64,000 bases of DNA from an uncultured Kiritimatiellota bacterium (GTDB taxonomy: Bacteria; Verrucomicrobiota; Kiritimatiellia; RFP12; DVOR01), in contig CALXMV010000006.1 of the NCBI GenBank assembly GCA_944389565.1, positions 1 through 64,000 of the forward strand, given 5' to 3'. The translations under genes and the position numbers were made by a program. Under the pieces are notes generated by a model. It was not told where the DNA came from. It was given only the letters and a program-made list of their open reading frames with translations, and did no database searches. Positions 56,468-64,000 of the stretch are shown piece after piece (within the stretch, counting starts at the first letter, position 1; each line of letters begins with the position of its first letter).

Positions 56468-57493
56468 ATGGGCAAACGAACTTCTTGGATCGTCTTCGGC
56501 GTGCTGGCGGCGCTGGTCGTCGCCTGCGGGGCCGCGGCATGGGCGTTGGACGACGGCGGGACGCCGGGGCTCCGCACGGTCAACGGCGTGCGCGTGCTGA
56601 AGCTGGCGCACGGCCTCGAGGACACCCATCCCGTGAACAAGGCGCTGCTCTTCATGGACAGGCGGATGCAGGCGCTCTCGGGCGGGAAGCTGCGGATGGA
56701 TCTCTACCCGAACGCCGTGATGGGCGGCGAGATCGAGACGCTGGAGCAGGTGCAGGCCGGGCAGCTGGCGATGACGAAGGTCTCGACCGCCGCGCTGGAG
56801 GAGCACTTCCCCGAGGCGCGCGTCTTCGGCATCCCCTACCTCTTCCGCGACGAGGCGCATTTCTGGAAGGTGCTGAACGGCCCCATCGGCAAGGAGATCC
56901 TGGAGAAGGGCCGCCCCAAGGGCTTCTTCGGCCTCTGCTACTTCGACGCGGGCGCGCGCAGTTTCTACGCCACGCGCAAGCAGGTCAGGTCCGTGGCCGA
57001 CGTGGACGGCCTGAAGGTGCGCGTGATGAGCAGCCGCACGGCGCTGGACATGATCGAGGCGATGAAGGGAAGCCCCTGCCCGACCGTCTGGGGCGAACTC
57101 TACACCGCGCTCCAGCAGGGCACGGTGGACGCCGCGGAGAACAACCCGCCCTCCTTCGTCACCAGCCGCCATTACGAGGTGGCGCCCTTCTTCGCGCTGA
57201 CGGAGCACCAGCGCCTGCCCGACGTGCTCGTCTTCTCCACCAAGGGCTGGGAGCTGCTCTCCGAGCAGGAGCGCGCCTGGGTGCGCCAGGCGGCCGCGGA
57301 GGCGCAGGCCGAGGAGCGCCGCCTCTGGGCGGAGGACCAGGCCAAGGCGATGGTCTTCCTGCGCGAGAAGGGCGTGGAGATCCTTGAGGCCCCCGACCGC
57401 GAGAGTTTCCGCAAGGCGTGCGCGGGCGTGATCGACCTGCCGCAATACGCGAACATCAAGGCGTTGTACGATGCGATCCAGGAGGTGAAGTGA
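56468..57493 (+). CDS. dctP: TRAP transporter substrate-binding protein (DctP family)
   Basis: 341 aa. The N-terminal helix IVFGVLAALVVACGAAAWAL is a signal or lipoprotein-like export sequence. VLKLAHGLEDTHPVNKALLF, LRMDLYPNAVMGGEIETLEQ, then VDGLKVRVM and GTVDAAENNPPSF are DctP-type motifs; the Arg in KVRVM usually binds the substrate carboxylate. Its neighbours KduD and KduI suggest a uronate or unsaturated uronide as ligand. GGAAAGGGAG precedes ATG 56468; ends 1 bp into dctQ. Confidence 0.93.
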   Translation: MGKRTSWIVFGVLAALVVACGAAAWALDDGGTPGLRTVNGVRVLKLAHGLEDTHPVNKALLFMDRRMQALSGGKLRMDLYPNAVMGGEIETLEQVQAGQLAMTKVSTAALEEHFPEARVFGIPYLFRDEAHFWKVLNGPIGKEILEKGRPKGFFGLCYFDAGARSFYATRKQVRSVADVDGLKVRVMSSRTALDMIEAMKGSPCPTVWGELYTALQQGTVDAAENNPPSFVTSRHYEVAPFFALTEHQRLPDVLVFSTKGWELLSEQERAWVRQAAAEAQAEERRLWAEDQAKAMVFLREKGVEILEAPDRESFRKACAGVIDLPQYANIKALYDAIQEVK

Positions 57494-58008
57494 TGCGACT
57501 GGCGAGTCTGGCGCGCCACGGGAGCGTGGCGCTGTTGCGATGGGTGGTCATCGCGTTGGTGGCGCTGATGACGGTGGACGTGCTGTGGGGCGTCTTCACG
57601 CGGTTCGTCCTGGGCAGTCAGGCACCGTACACCGACGAGGCCGCGCGCTTCCTGCTGGTGTGGACGTCGTTCCTCGGCGGGGCGCTGGCCTTCGAGGCCA
57701 AGGCGCACCTGGGCGTCGACTTCCTGGTCGCCAAGTTCACCCCCGAGTCGCGCAAGGCGGGGGCGATCTTCGTGCAGATCCTCGTCCTGCTCTTCGCGGG
57801 GCTCGTCCTGGTGGGCGGCGGGTGGCGCATGGCGATGGCCCAGATGGGCAACAGCCTGGCCACGATGCCGTGGCTCCCGCGCGGCGTGCAGTACCTCTCC
57901 GTGCCCATCGGCGGCGCGTTCGTCGTGCTCTTCACGCTCGAGGCGATCGTCGACATCATCCGCACCCCGGCCGCCAAACTCGGCGCCATGACCCAATCGG
58001 AGGGCTAA
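57493..58008 (+). CDS. dctQ: TRAP transporter small membrane subunit (DctQ)
   Basis: 171 aa with four hydrophobic helices. Family signs are APYTDEAARFLLVWTSFLGG and KAHLGVDF. It bridges DctP and DctM in a Na+-driven secondary transporter. One-base overlap with dctP (TGATG). Confidence 0.92.
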   Translation: MRLASLARHGSVALLRWVVIALVALMTVDVLWGVFTRFVLGSQAPYTDEAARFLLVWTSFLGGALAFEAKAHLGVDFLVAKFTPESRKAGAIFVQILVLLFAGLVLVGGGWRMAMAQMGNSLATMPWLPRGVQYLSVPIGGAFVVLFTLEAIVDIIRTPAAKLGAMTQSEG

Positions 58009-58012
58009 GCGC

Positions 58013-59485
58013 ATGGATCCCGTCATCCCCATCCTCGTCGTCTCCTTCTTCGCCCTGCTGCTGCTCAACACGCCGGTGTGCGTCTCGATCGCGCTGGCGA
58101 GCTTCGCGGCGATCCTCTCGATGAGCGGCGACGCGCCGCTGATGGTCGCCCAGCGCATGGCCAACGGCACCGACAGCTTCCCGCTCCTGGCCATCCCCTT
58201 CTTCGTCTTCGCCGGCTACCTCATGGGGCGCGGCGGCCTGGCGCGGCGGCTCATCGACTTCGCCCAGCACTACATGGGGCGCCTGCCCGGCGGCCTGGCC
58301 TACGCGAACACCCTCACGTGCATGCTCTTCGGCTCCATCTCCGGCTCGGCGGCCGCCGCCGTCTCCTCCATCGGCGGCTTCATGATCCCCGAGATGAACA
58401 AGAAGGGCTACGACCGTGACTTCAACGTGGCGCTGACGGCGACGGCCGCGACCACCGGCCTGCTCATCCCGCCCTCCAACTGCATGATCGTCTACTCCGT
58501 GGCCGCGGGGTCGGTCTCCATCGCCGCCATGTTCCTGGCGGGCATCCTGCCGGGCATCCTGGTGGGCGTCTGCATCATGGTGGCCGCGGGCATCGTCTCC
58601 TGGAAGAACGGGTACGGGCGCGATGCCGCGCCGGCCCTCGCGCCCCTGACGGGGCGGGTGAGGGGCACGCTCTGGGCGCTCCGCGCGCTGTGCCTGATCG
58701 CCTTCGTGGGTGGCTGGGCGCTGAAGGGGTTCGTCTTCGGCCTGCAGGTGGGCGTGGCCGCGCTGGTGCTCACCAAGGCGTTGGCGCTCATCGTGGGCTG
58801 GTGCCGCGAGGGCGAGCGGCAGGTGTGGTGGGGCGCGCTCCCCAGCCTACTCCTCATCGTGATCATCCTGGGCGGCATCCTCGAGGGCGTCTTCACGGCC
58901 ACCGAGGCCTCCGCCGTGGCCGTGGCCTATGCCTTCGTGCTGACGGTCTTCTGCTACCGCGAGATCCCCCTCCGCGACCTGCCGGATCTCTGCCTGCAGA
59001 CGGGCGTCACCACCGCCGTGGTCATGCTCCTGGTGGGCTCCTCCAGCGCCATGAGCTGGATCCTGACGATGGCCAACATCCCCGCCACCGTCTCCGGCTT
59101 CCTCACGAGCCTCGACGTCGGCCCCGTGGGCATCCTGCTCATCATCAACCTGCTCCTGCTCGTGGTCGGCTTCTTCATGGACATGACCCCCGCCATCCTG
59201 ATCTTCACGCCCATCCTGCTGCCCGTGGTCATCGACCCGGCGGTCGTCGGCATCACGCCCCTGCACTTCGGCATCATCATGATCGCCAACCTCTGCATCG
59301 GCCTCTGCACCCCGCCCGTGGGCACCTGCCTCTTCATCGGCTGCGGCGTGGGCAAGACGACCATCGCCCGGGTGACCGTCAAGGCCATCCCCTTCTTCAT
59401 CGCCATGTTCGTCGCCCTCATGGTCATCACCTACTGGGCGCCGCTCTCCGAGTGGATCCCCCGCGCCTGCGGCCTCATCGACTGA
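58013..59485 (+). CDS. dctM: TRAP transporter large permease (DctM)
   Basis: 490 aa, a little longer than the usual ~430, with 12 or more hydrophobic helices. LLLNTPVCVSIALAS, PFFVFAGYLMGRGGLA, GSISGSAAAAVSSIG, and IPPSNCMIVYSVAAGSVSIA are DctM family stretches, as is LCTPPVGTCLF near the end. The extra length is a hydrophilic/helix insert near residues 195-270. GGAGGG lies before ATG 58013. Confidence 0.93.
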   Translation: MDPVIPILVVSFFALLLLNTPVCVSIALASFAAILSMSGDAPLMVAQRMANGTDSFPLLAIPFFVFAGYLMGRGGLARRLIDFAQHYMGRLPGGLAYANTLTCMLFGSISGSAAAAVSSIGGFMIPEMNKKGYDRDFNVALTATAATTGLLIPPSNCMIVYSVAAGSVSIAAMFLAGILPGILVGVCIMVAAGIVSWKNGYGRDAAPALAPLTGRVRGTLWALRALCLIAFVGGWALKGFVFGLQVGVAALVLTKALALIVGWCREGERQVWWGALPSLLLIVIILGGILEGVFTATEASAVAVAYAFVLTVFCYREIPLRDLPDLCLQTGVTTAVVMLLVGSSSAMSWILTMANIPATVSGFLTSLDVGPVGILLIINLLLLVVGFFMDMTPAILIFTPILLPVVIDPAVVGITPLHFGIIMIANLCIGLCTPPVGTCLFIGCGVGKTTIARVTVKAIPFFIAMFVALMVITYWAPLSEWIPRACGLID

Positions 59486-59512
59486 TCTCTCCCCAAACAA
59501 GGACCTCCCGCC

Positions 59513-60277
59513 ATGATTTTGGACACCTTCAAGCTCGACGGCAAAGTCGCCGTCGTCACCGGCGCGGGCCGCGGCATCGGCCAGGCCTACGCCCTCGCCC
59601 TCGCCGAGGCCGGCGCCGCCGTCGCCACCGTCGACGTCACCCCCGCCGAGGCGACCGTCGCGCGAATCCAGGCCCTCGGCCGCAACGCCAAGGCCTATGC
59701 CGTCGACCTCTCCGGCGCCGAGACCGCCGCCCAGCCCCTCATCGACCGGATCCTCGCCAACTTCGGCCGCATCGACATCCTCGTCAACAACGCCGGCATC
59801 ATCCGCCGCCACCCCTTCACCGACCACTCCGCGAAGGACTGGGGCGACGTCCTGGCCGTCAACCTCTCCGCGCCCTTCTTCCTCTCCCAGGCCGCGGCCA
59901 AAGCCATGATCGCCCAAGGGCAGGGCGGCAAGATCATCAACATCGCCTCCATGCTCAGCTTCCAGGGCGGCATCCTCATCCCCGGCTACGCCGCCTCCAA
60001 GGGCGGCATCAAGAGCCTCACCATGCTCATGGCCAACGAGCTCGCCCCCCACGGCATCCAGGTCAACGCCATCGCCCCCGGCTACATCGCCACCGACAAC
60101 ACCGCCCCCATCCGCGCCGACCCCGCCCGCAACCAGGCCATCCTCGACCGCATCCCCGCCGGCCGCTGGGGCACACCCGACGACCTCAAGGGCATCTGCG
60201 TCTTCCTCGCCTCCCCCGCCTCCGATTACATGACCGGCGCCACCGTCAACGTCGATGGCGGCTGGCTCTCCCGCTAA
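59513..60277 (+). CDS. kduD: 2-deoxy-D-gluconate 3-dehydrogenase / DKI reductase (SDR, KduD)
   Basis: 254-aa classical short-chain dehydrogenase: TGAGRGIGQAYA (NAD-binding), NNAGI, and YAASKGG with Tyr/Lys. The KduD flavour is clear from VTGAGRGIG after FKLDGK, IIRRHPFTDHS, FQGGILIPGYAASKGG, and the end MTGATVNVDGGWL. It reduces 2,5-diketo-3-deoxygluconate to KDG in hexuronate breakdown. Encoded next to kduI, which makes its substrate. Confidence 0.93.
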   Translation: MILDTFKLDGKVAVVTGAGRGIGQAYALALAEAGAAVATVDVTPAEATVARIQALGRNAKAYAVDLSGAETAAQPLIDRILANFGRIDILVNNAGIIRRHPFTDHSAKDWGDVLAVNLSAPFFLSQAAAKAMIAQGQGGKIINIASMLSFQGGILIPGYAASKGGIKSLTMLMANELAPHGIQVNAIAPGYIATDNTAPIRADPARNQAILDRIPAGRWGTPDDLKGICVFLASPASDYMTGATVNVDGGWLSR

Positions 60278-60294
60278 CGGAAAGGACTCCCCCC

Positions 60295-61125
60295 ATGCGC
60301 ACCATCGAGGCGCCCGACCGCGCCAGCTACAAACGCATGACCACCGACGAGCTCCGCCAAGGCTTCGTCCTCGGCGACCTCTTCGTTCCCGGCCAGGCCA
60401 ATCTCGCCTACACCAACGTCGACCGCGCCGTCGTCGCCGGCATCGTCCCCACCACCTCCCCGCTCGCCCTCGAAGGCGGCCGCGAGATGGCCTGCGAGCA
60501 CTTCCACGACCGCCGCGAGAGCGGCGTCCTCAACCTCGGCGCCCCCGGCACGATCGTCGTCGACGGCACGGCCTACCCCATGAAGAACCGCGAATGCCTC
60601 TACATCGGCCGCGGCGCCAAGACCGTCACCTTCGCCAGCGACGACCCCGCCGCGCCCGCCTGCTTCTACCTCGTCTCCTACCCCGCCCACACCGCCTACC
60701 CCACCACCCACGCCACCATCGAGCAGGCCAACACCATCCGCCTCGGCTCCCTCGCCGAGAGCAACAGCCGCACCCTCCGCCAATACATCCGCCCCGGCTT
60801 CATCAAAAGCTGCCAGCTCGTCATGGGCTTCACCCAGCTCGACGAAGGGTCCGTCTGGAACACCTTCCCACCCCACACCCACGACCGCCGCACCGAGGTC
60901 TACTGCTACTTCGACCTCCCCCCCAACGGCCTCGTCATGCATTTCCTCGGCGAACCCACCGCCACGCGCCACGTCGTCCTCCGCGAGAAGCAGGTCGTCC
61001 TCTCCCCGCCCTGGTCAGTCCACTGCGCCGCCGGCACCGCCGCCTACACCTTCGTCTGGGCCATGGGCGGCGAGAACCAGGACTTCGACGACATGGACGC
61101 CTGCGCCATCGGCGACTTCCGCTGA
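60295..61125 (+). CDS. kduI: 5-dehydro-4-deoxy-D-glucuronate isomerase
   Basis: 276 aa, normal length. Bicupin with the zinc site in PPHTHDRRTEVYCYFD. Other family stretches are MTTDELRQGF, NLGAPGTIVVDG, GFTQLDEGSVWNTFP and WAMGGENQDFDDMD. It isomerises the 4-deoxy-5-keto-uronate released from pectin, alginate-like or glycosaminoglycan fragments. GGAAAGGA precedes ATG 60295. Last gene of the operon; about 120 bp to the tRNA promoter hold only a weak CCCCC/GGGGG hairpin near 61172. Confidence 0.96.
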   Translation: MRTIEAPDRASYKRMTTDELRQGFVLGDLFVPGQANLAYTNVDRAVVAGIVPTTSPLALEGGREMACEHFHDRRESGVLNLGAPGTIVVDGTAYPMKNRECLYIGRGAKTVTFASDDPAAPACFYLVSYPAHTAYPTTHATIEQANTIRLGSLAESNSRTLRQYIRPGFIKSCQLVMGFTQLDEGSVWNTFPPHTHDRRTEVYCYFDLPPNGLVMHFLGEPTATRHVVLREKQVVLSPPWSVHCAAGTAAYTFVWAMGGENQDFDDMDACAIGDFR

Positions 61126-61243
61126 CATCCCTCCCTCCCACCCTCCCCAACCCCCCGAGGGGCGCACCCGCCCCCTCAGGGGGGATTCTGTTCGCGGACA
61201 CACGGCGCCCCCTGAAGACACCTCGGCGCGAAGCCGCGGGATT

Positions 61244-61252
61244 TGGTATACT
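61244..61252 (+). promoter_or_regulatory. Extended -10 promoter of tRNA-Leu
   Basis: TGG-TATACT, 14 nt before the mature tRNA 5' end. Confidence 0.7.
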
Positions 61253-61266
61253 GGAAAGAAAAACAC

Positions 61267-61351
61267 GGGCTCGTGGTGGAATCGGCAGACACGCAGGATT
61301 TAGGTTCCTGTGCCCAACAGCGTGAGGGTTCGACCCCCTCCGAGCCCACCA
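61267..61351 (+). tRNA. tRNA-Leu (anticodon UAG)
   Basis: Acceptor GGGCTCG (61267-61273) pairs with CGAGCCC (61341-61347). The anticodon arm is CAGGA-TTTAGGT-TCCTG with anticodon TAG; a long variable arm marks class II; the T-arm is GAGGG-TTCGACC-CCCTC. Discriminator A and an encoded CCA end at 61351. 85 nt, reading CUA/CUN leucine codons. Confidence 0.95.
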
Positions 61352-61364
61352 TCCGACAAGCGGC

Positions 61365-62177
61365 TCACACGTCGAACGAGCCGGAGCGGAAGCCGGCGAG
61401 GTCAAGCGTGACGTGCCGATACCCCAATGGCCGCAACCCCGCGATGAGCGTCTCCCGGCAGGCCAACAGCCGCGGGAAGGCCGCCGGCGGAATCTCGACA
61501 CGCGCCACGTCGCCATGGTCGCGCAGACGCATCCCCTGGATTTCGGGGAGCAACCCACGCAGAAGCGCCTCGGCGCGCGCCACGCGGTCAAGCGCCGCGG
61601 GCGTGAGCGCCGTGCCGTAGGAGAAACGCGTGGCCAGGCAGGGCGCGGGCGGCGCGAGCAGGTTCATCGGCACGCCAAGCGCCGCGGCGAGGGCGCGGCA
61701 ATCGGCCTTGGCGAGGCCGCATTCGGCGAGCGGGGAGCGCACGCCCGCCTCGGCGCGCGCCGCGAGCCCGGGCCGATGGCGCGTGAGATCCTCGGCGTTC
61801 GTGCCGTCGAGAAGCGCCGCGGCGGGCGCGGCGGCGCGGAGCGCACGGAAAAGGGCGCGTTTGCAGGCGAGGCAACGCCCCGGCGCGTTGGCGGCGACCT
61901 CCGGGAGGCCGAGCGGCGCGAAGGGCACCGCCCGCCACGGCACGCCGAGCGCGGCGGCCAAACGCCCGGCGGCGGCGACCTCGGCACGGGTCTGGAGCGG
62001 CGAGTCGGCGGTGAGCGCCACCAAGGGGAAACCGCCCTCCGACCGGCGCAGGTGCGCGAGCGCGGCCAGCAGGGCGGCGCTGTCCGACCCGCCGGAGAAA
62101 GCGACGGCGACGCCTCCCCCCGCGCGGAGAGGGCGCAGGGCGACGAGAAGCGTTTCGGGAGGCGCGTCCCTCATCAT
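61365..62177 (-). CDS. larE: Sacrificial sulfur transferase LarE (nickel-pincer cofactor synthesis)
   Basis: 270 aa. The PP-loop FSGGSDSAALLAAL binds ATP near the N-terminus. CLACKRALF and GTNAEDLTRHRPG follow, and PCLATRFSYGTALT carries a Cys in the place of the sacrificial Cys of Lactobacillus LarE. It adds sulfur to the activated pyridine dicarboxylate. ATG 62177 overlaps the larC stop; ATG 62174 is an equal alternative. The frame is open upstream inside larC, but residues there are out of register with the family. Confidence 0.9.
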   Translation of the reverse strand: MMRDAPPETLLVALRPLRAGGGVAVAFSGGSDSAALLAALAHLRRSEGGFPLVALTADSPLQTRAEVAAAGRLAAALGVPWRAVPFAPLGLPEVAANAPGRCLACKRALFRALRAAAPAAALLDGTNAEDLTRHRPGLAARAEAGVRSPLAECGLAKADCRALAAALGVPMNLLAPPAPCLATRFSYGTALTPAALDRVARAEALLRGLLPEIQGMRLRDHGDVARVEIPPAAFPRLLACRETLIAGLRPLGYRHVTLDLAGFRSGSFDV

Positions 62178-63382
62178 GCCCGGGCCAGACGTTCGGCGGC
62201 GGCGAGCGCGGCGGCGTGGACCTCCTGGAAGGGAAGCCCCGAGGCGGCGGCGGCGCGGCGTACCGATTCGTATTCCGGATAGACGCGGACAAGCCCCTCG
62301 AAGGCGCACCGCTTGGCGGCCACCGGGCCGATGGGGGCGGGCAGGTCGAGCGTCACGGGTTCACGCGCCATGACCGTGCGCTCGACGGGATAGACGCGCA
62401 CGCCGATGGTGGTCGTCTCGCGAAAGAGGGCGCGAGTGAGCGCGGGGACGAGCGGCTCGTCGACCAGAACCTTGAGGATGGAGGCGGGGCGCCCCTTCTT
62501 CATGAGGCAGGGGACGCAACAGACGTCGCGCGCGCCGAGGGCGAGGAGGGCCTCCGTGGCGGCGGCGAGCGCCTCGCCCGTGCAATCGTCGAGATTGGCC
62601 TCGATGACGCGGATGCGCGCGGGGTCCGGCGCGGCGCGGACGATCATCGCGCGGAGGGCGTTCGGGACGCCGAAGTCGCGTTTGCCGAGGCCGACGCCCA
62701 CGCGCGTCACGGTGAAGGGGGCGGGCAGGTCGGCGCGGGTGCGGAGCGCGGCGGCCAGGGCGATGCCGGTCGGGGTGACGCGCTCGCCGCGCACGGGGGT
62801 GAGTTCCAGCGGGATGGCGTGCGCCTGGGCGACGTTCAGCGTGGCGGGCACGGGCACGGGCAGCTCGCCGTGGGCGCACGTCACGGTCCCCATGCCCTCG
62901 CACAGGCGGGTGACGGCGCACCCATCCAGCCCCAGGTCGTCGAAGAGGACGGCCGCGCCCACGATGTCGGCGACGGAGTCAAGCGCGCCGACCTCATGGA
63001 AATGCACCTCCGCGAGGGGGCACCCGTGCGCCTTGGCCTCGGCCTCGGCGACAATCCGGAAGGCCTTGGCGGCGATCGCGCGGGCGGCGACGCTCATCGG
63101 CAGGCGCGCCAACAGCGCCTCGACGTCCGCCAAGTGGCGGTGCGCATGGTGGTGATGGCCCTCGCCGTGCCGATGGGCGTCGTGGGGCAGGCGCACGTCG
63201 AAGTCCACGCCGGCCAGGCCGTGCGAGGCGGAGCGGGTGATGGTGTAGGTGAGGCCCTCCGCGGCGAGCGGGGCGAGGGCGGCGTCCAGTTTGGCGCGGT
63301 CGGCGCCGAGGTCGAGCAGCGCGGCCACGATCATGTCGCCGCTGATACCGCACCCGCCGTCGAGATAGAGCAGGTCAGCCAT
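62174..63382 (-). CDS. larC: Nickel insertion protein LarC (pyridinium bisthiocarboxylate mononucleotide nickel chelatase)
   Basis: 402 aa in one frame. YLDGGCGISGDMIVAALLDL is the conserved start; HRHGEGHHHHAHRH is a His-rich linker likely to bind nickel; VHFHEVGALDSVADIVGAAV and EANLDDCTGEALAAA are family motifs. It uses CTP to insert nickel into the cofactor. In L. plantarum the protein needs a ribosomal frameshift; here no shift is needed. Overlaps larB by 8 bp and larE by 4 bp. Confidence 0.95.
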   Translation of the reverse strand: MADLLYLDGGCGISGDMIVAALLDLGADRAKLDAALAPLAAEGLTYTITRSASHGLAGVDFDVRLPHDAHRHGEGHHHHAHRHLADVEALLARLPMSVAARAIAAKAFRIVAEAEAKAHGCPLAEVHFHEVGALDSVADIVGAAVLFDDLGLDGCAVTRLCEGMGTVTCAHGELPVPVPATLNVAQAHAIPLELTPVRGERVTPTGIALAAALRTRADLPAPFTVTRVGVGLGKRDFGVPNALRAMIVRAAPDPARIRVIEANLDDCTGEALAAATEALLALGARDVCCVPCLMKKGRPASILKVLVDEPLVPALTRALFRETTTIGVRVYPVERTVMAREPVTLDLPAPIGPVAAKRCAFEGLVRVYPEYESVRRAAAASGLPFQEVHAAALAAAERLARA

Positions 63383-64000
63383 TTCGTGAGGCCTTTCGTT
63401 GGGAGACGCGAAGGATGCGGCAGGCCATGACGGCCGCCCCGAAACCGTTGTCGATGTTCACGACGGCCAGACCCTCGGCGCAGGCGTTCAGCATGGAGAG
63501 GAGCGGCGCCAGCCCGGCGAAGGCCGCGCCGTAACCGACGGACGTGGGCACGGCGACGACCGGCGCCGCGACGAGCCCGGCGACGACGCTCCCGAGCGCG
63601 CCCTCCATCCCCGCCACCACAATCACCACGTCCGCCGCGCGGACCTCGTCGAGCCGGGAGAGCAGGCGATGCAGCCCCGCCACCCCCACGTCATAGCAAC
63701 GCGCGACCTCCGCGCCGAAGAAAGCGGCCGTCCGCGCGGCCTCCTCGGCCACCGGCACATCCGCCGTGCCGCCGGTGAGCACGGCCACCCGACCGCCGAG
63801 CGGCTCGGCCGGCGCCCCGAACGCGAGGGTGCGGGAGGTGGCATCGTAGACGGCGGGGAGGCCGGCCTCGGCGACGGCCGCGGCCTGCTCCGGCGAACAA
63901 CGCGTGCCGAGCACGCGTTGCCCCGATTCCCGGAAGGCCCGCAGGATCTCGATCAGCTGGGGCGCGGTCTTGCCGGGGCAGAAGACAGTCTCCCCCAGGC
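63375..64000 (-). CDS. larB: Pyridinium-3,5-biscarboxylic acid mononucleotide synthase LarB, 5' end outside window
   Basis: About 208 residues of the C-terminal part are present; the frame stays open to the window edge. GETVFCPGKTAPQ, AVLTGGTADVPVAEEAARTA, RCYDVGVAGLHRLL, VVAGMEGALGSVVAGLVAAP and VPTSVGYG followed by FAGLAPLLSMLNAC are LarB/AIR-carboxylase-fold signatures. LarB carboxylates and hydrolyses nicotinic acid adenine dinucleotide as the first step of nickel-pincer nucleotide synthesis. The lactate racemase gene larA is not in the window and may lie beyond the edge. Confidence 0.94.
   Translation of the reverse strand, partial: LGETVFCPGKTAPQLIEILRAFRESGQRVLGTRCSPEQAAAVAEAGLPAVYDATSRTLAFGAPAEPLGGRVAVLTGGTADVPVAEEAARTAAFFGAEVARCYDVGVAGLHRLLSRLDEVRAADVVIVVAGMEGALGSVVAGLVAAPVVAVPTSVGYGAAFAGLAPLLSMLNACAEGLAVVNIDNGFGAAVMACRILRVSQRKASRNG

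Noticed and set aside
63130-63170. His-codon repeat as a CRISPR-like or tandem DNA repeat
   Set aside because: It encodes the His-rich linker of LarC and has no regular spacer structure. No CRISPR array was seen anywhere in the window.

Overview
The window is strongly GC-rich, coding-dense bacterial chromosome. Several traits together suggest a member of the PVC group, most likely a Kiritimatiellota/Verrucomicrobiota-type anaerobe from a gut-like habitat: a PEP-CTERM protein, a Tat-exported sulfatase, a Ser/Thr kinase paired with an ECF-like sigma factor, BspA-type leucine-rich repeat proteins, pyruvate formate-lyase, a type-2 IleRS and hexuronate catabolism. This placement is inference from gene content; no rRNA gene is present to settle it.

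Layout. 0.1-3.9 kb (+): HAD/radical-SAM fusion, ADP-ribosylglycohydrolase, MATE exporter. 4-15.3 kb (-): ileS, PTS EIIA, class IV aminotransferase, gyrB, sulfatase, xseB, TPR protein. 15.5-20.3 kb (+): macrodomain protein, VWA protein, pheS, mutY, SGNH hydrolase. 20.4-22.6 kb (+): two tandem sugar-transfer ATP-grasp genes, each broken at a poly-G tract. 22.6-35.4 kb: glyQS (-), then resB-like/ccsA, UDG-like, murA, pflB, and purA-uppS-kinase-sigma. 35.5-39.7 kb: a surface-polysaccharide locus built around a 16-bp inverted repeat that encloses a promoter, with a Mpi-type serine invertase gene about 3 kb away. 39.8-43.8 kb (+): large unknown protein, hemB, xerC/D-like recombinase. 43.8-50.2 kb (-): GH2 beta-galactosidase followed by two LRR genes. 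50.4-56.4 kb: PEP-CTERM protein, HigBA-like toxin-antitoxin pair, a possible small RNA, acyltransferase, TRIC-like channel, rpmE, prfA, TerB/J-domain protein. 56.5-61.1 kb (+): TRAP transporter with kduD and kduI. 61.3-64 kb: tRNA-Leu(UAG) and the larB-larC-larE operon for the nickel-pincer cofactor; larB runs off the window end.

The most striking theme is candidate phase variation of the cell surface by three mechanisms in one window: (1) two paralogous ATP-grasp genes with G10 and G9 tracts at the same codon position, both one G short of an open frame; (2) an invertible-promoter arrangement at 36009-36107 in which each repeat arm carries its own ribosome binding site and ATG, so flipping 67 bp would exchange expression of a leftward acetyltransferase for a rightward pyruvyltransferase/FrhB/acetyltransferase operon; (3) a C10 tract in the -35/-10 spacer of the PEP-CTERM gene. 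A second theme is the local promoter style: nearly every recognisable promoter is an extended -10 (TGnTATAAT-like) with a poor -35. In at least five cases the -10 lies only 6-7 nt before the start codon, which predicts leaderless mRNAs. All of this is read from sequence; inversion, slippage and leaderless initiation are predictions to be tested.
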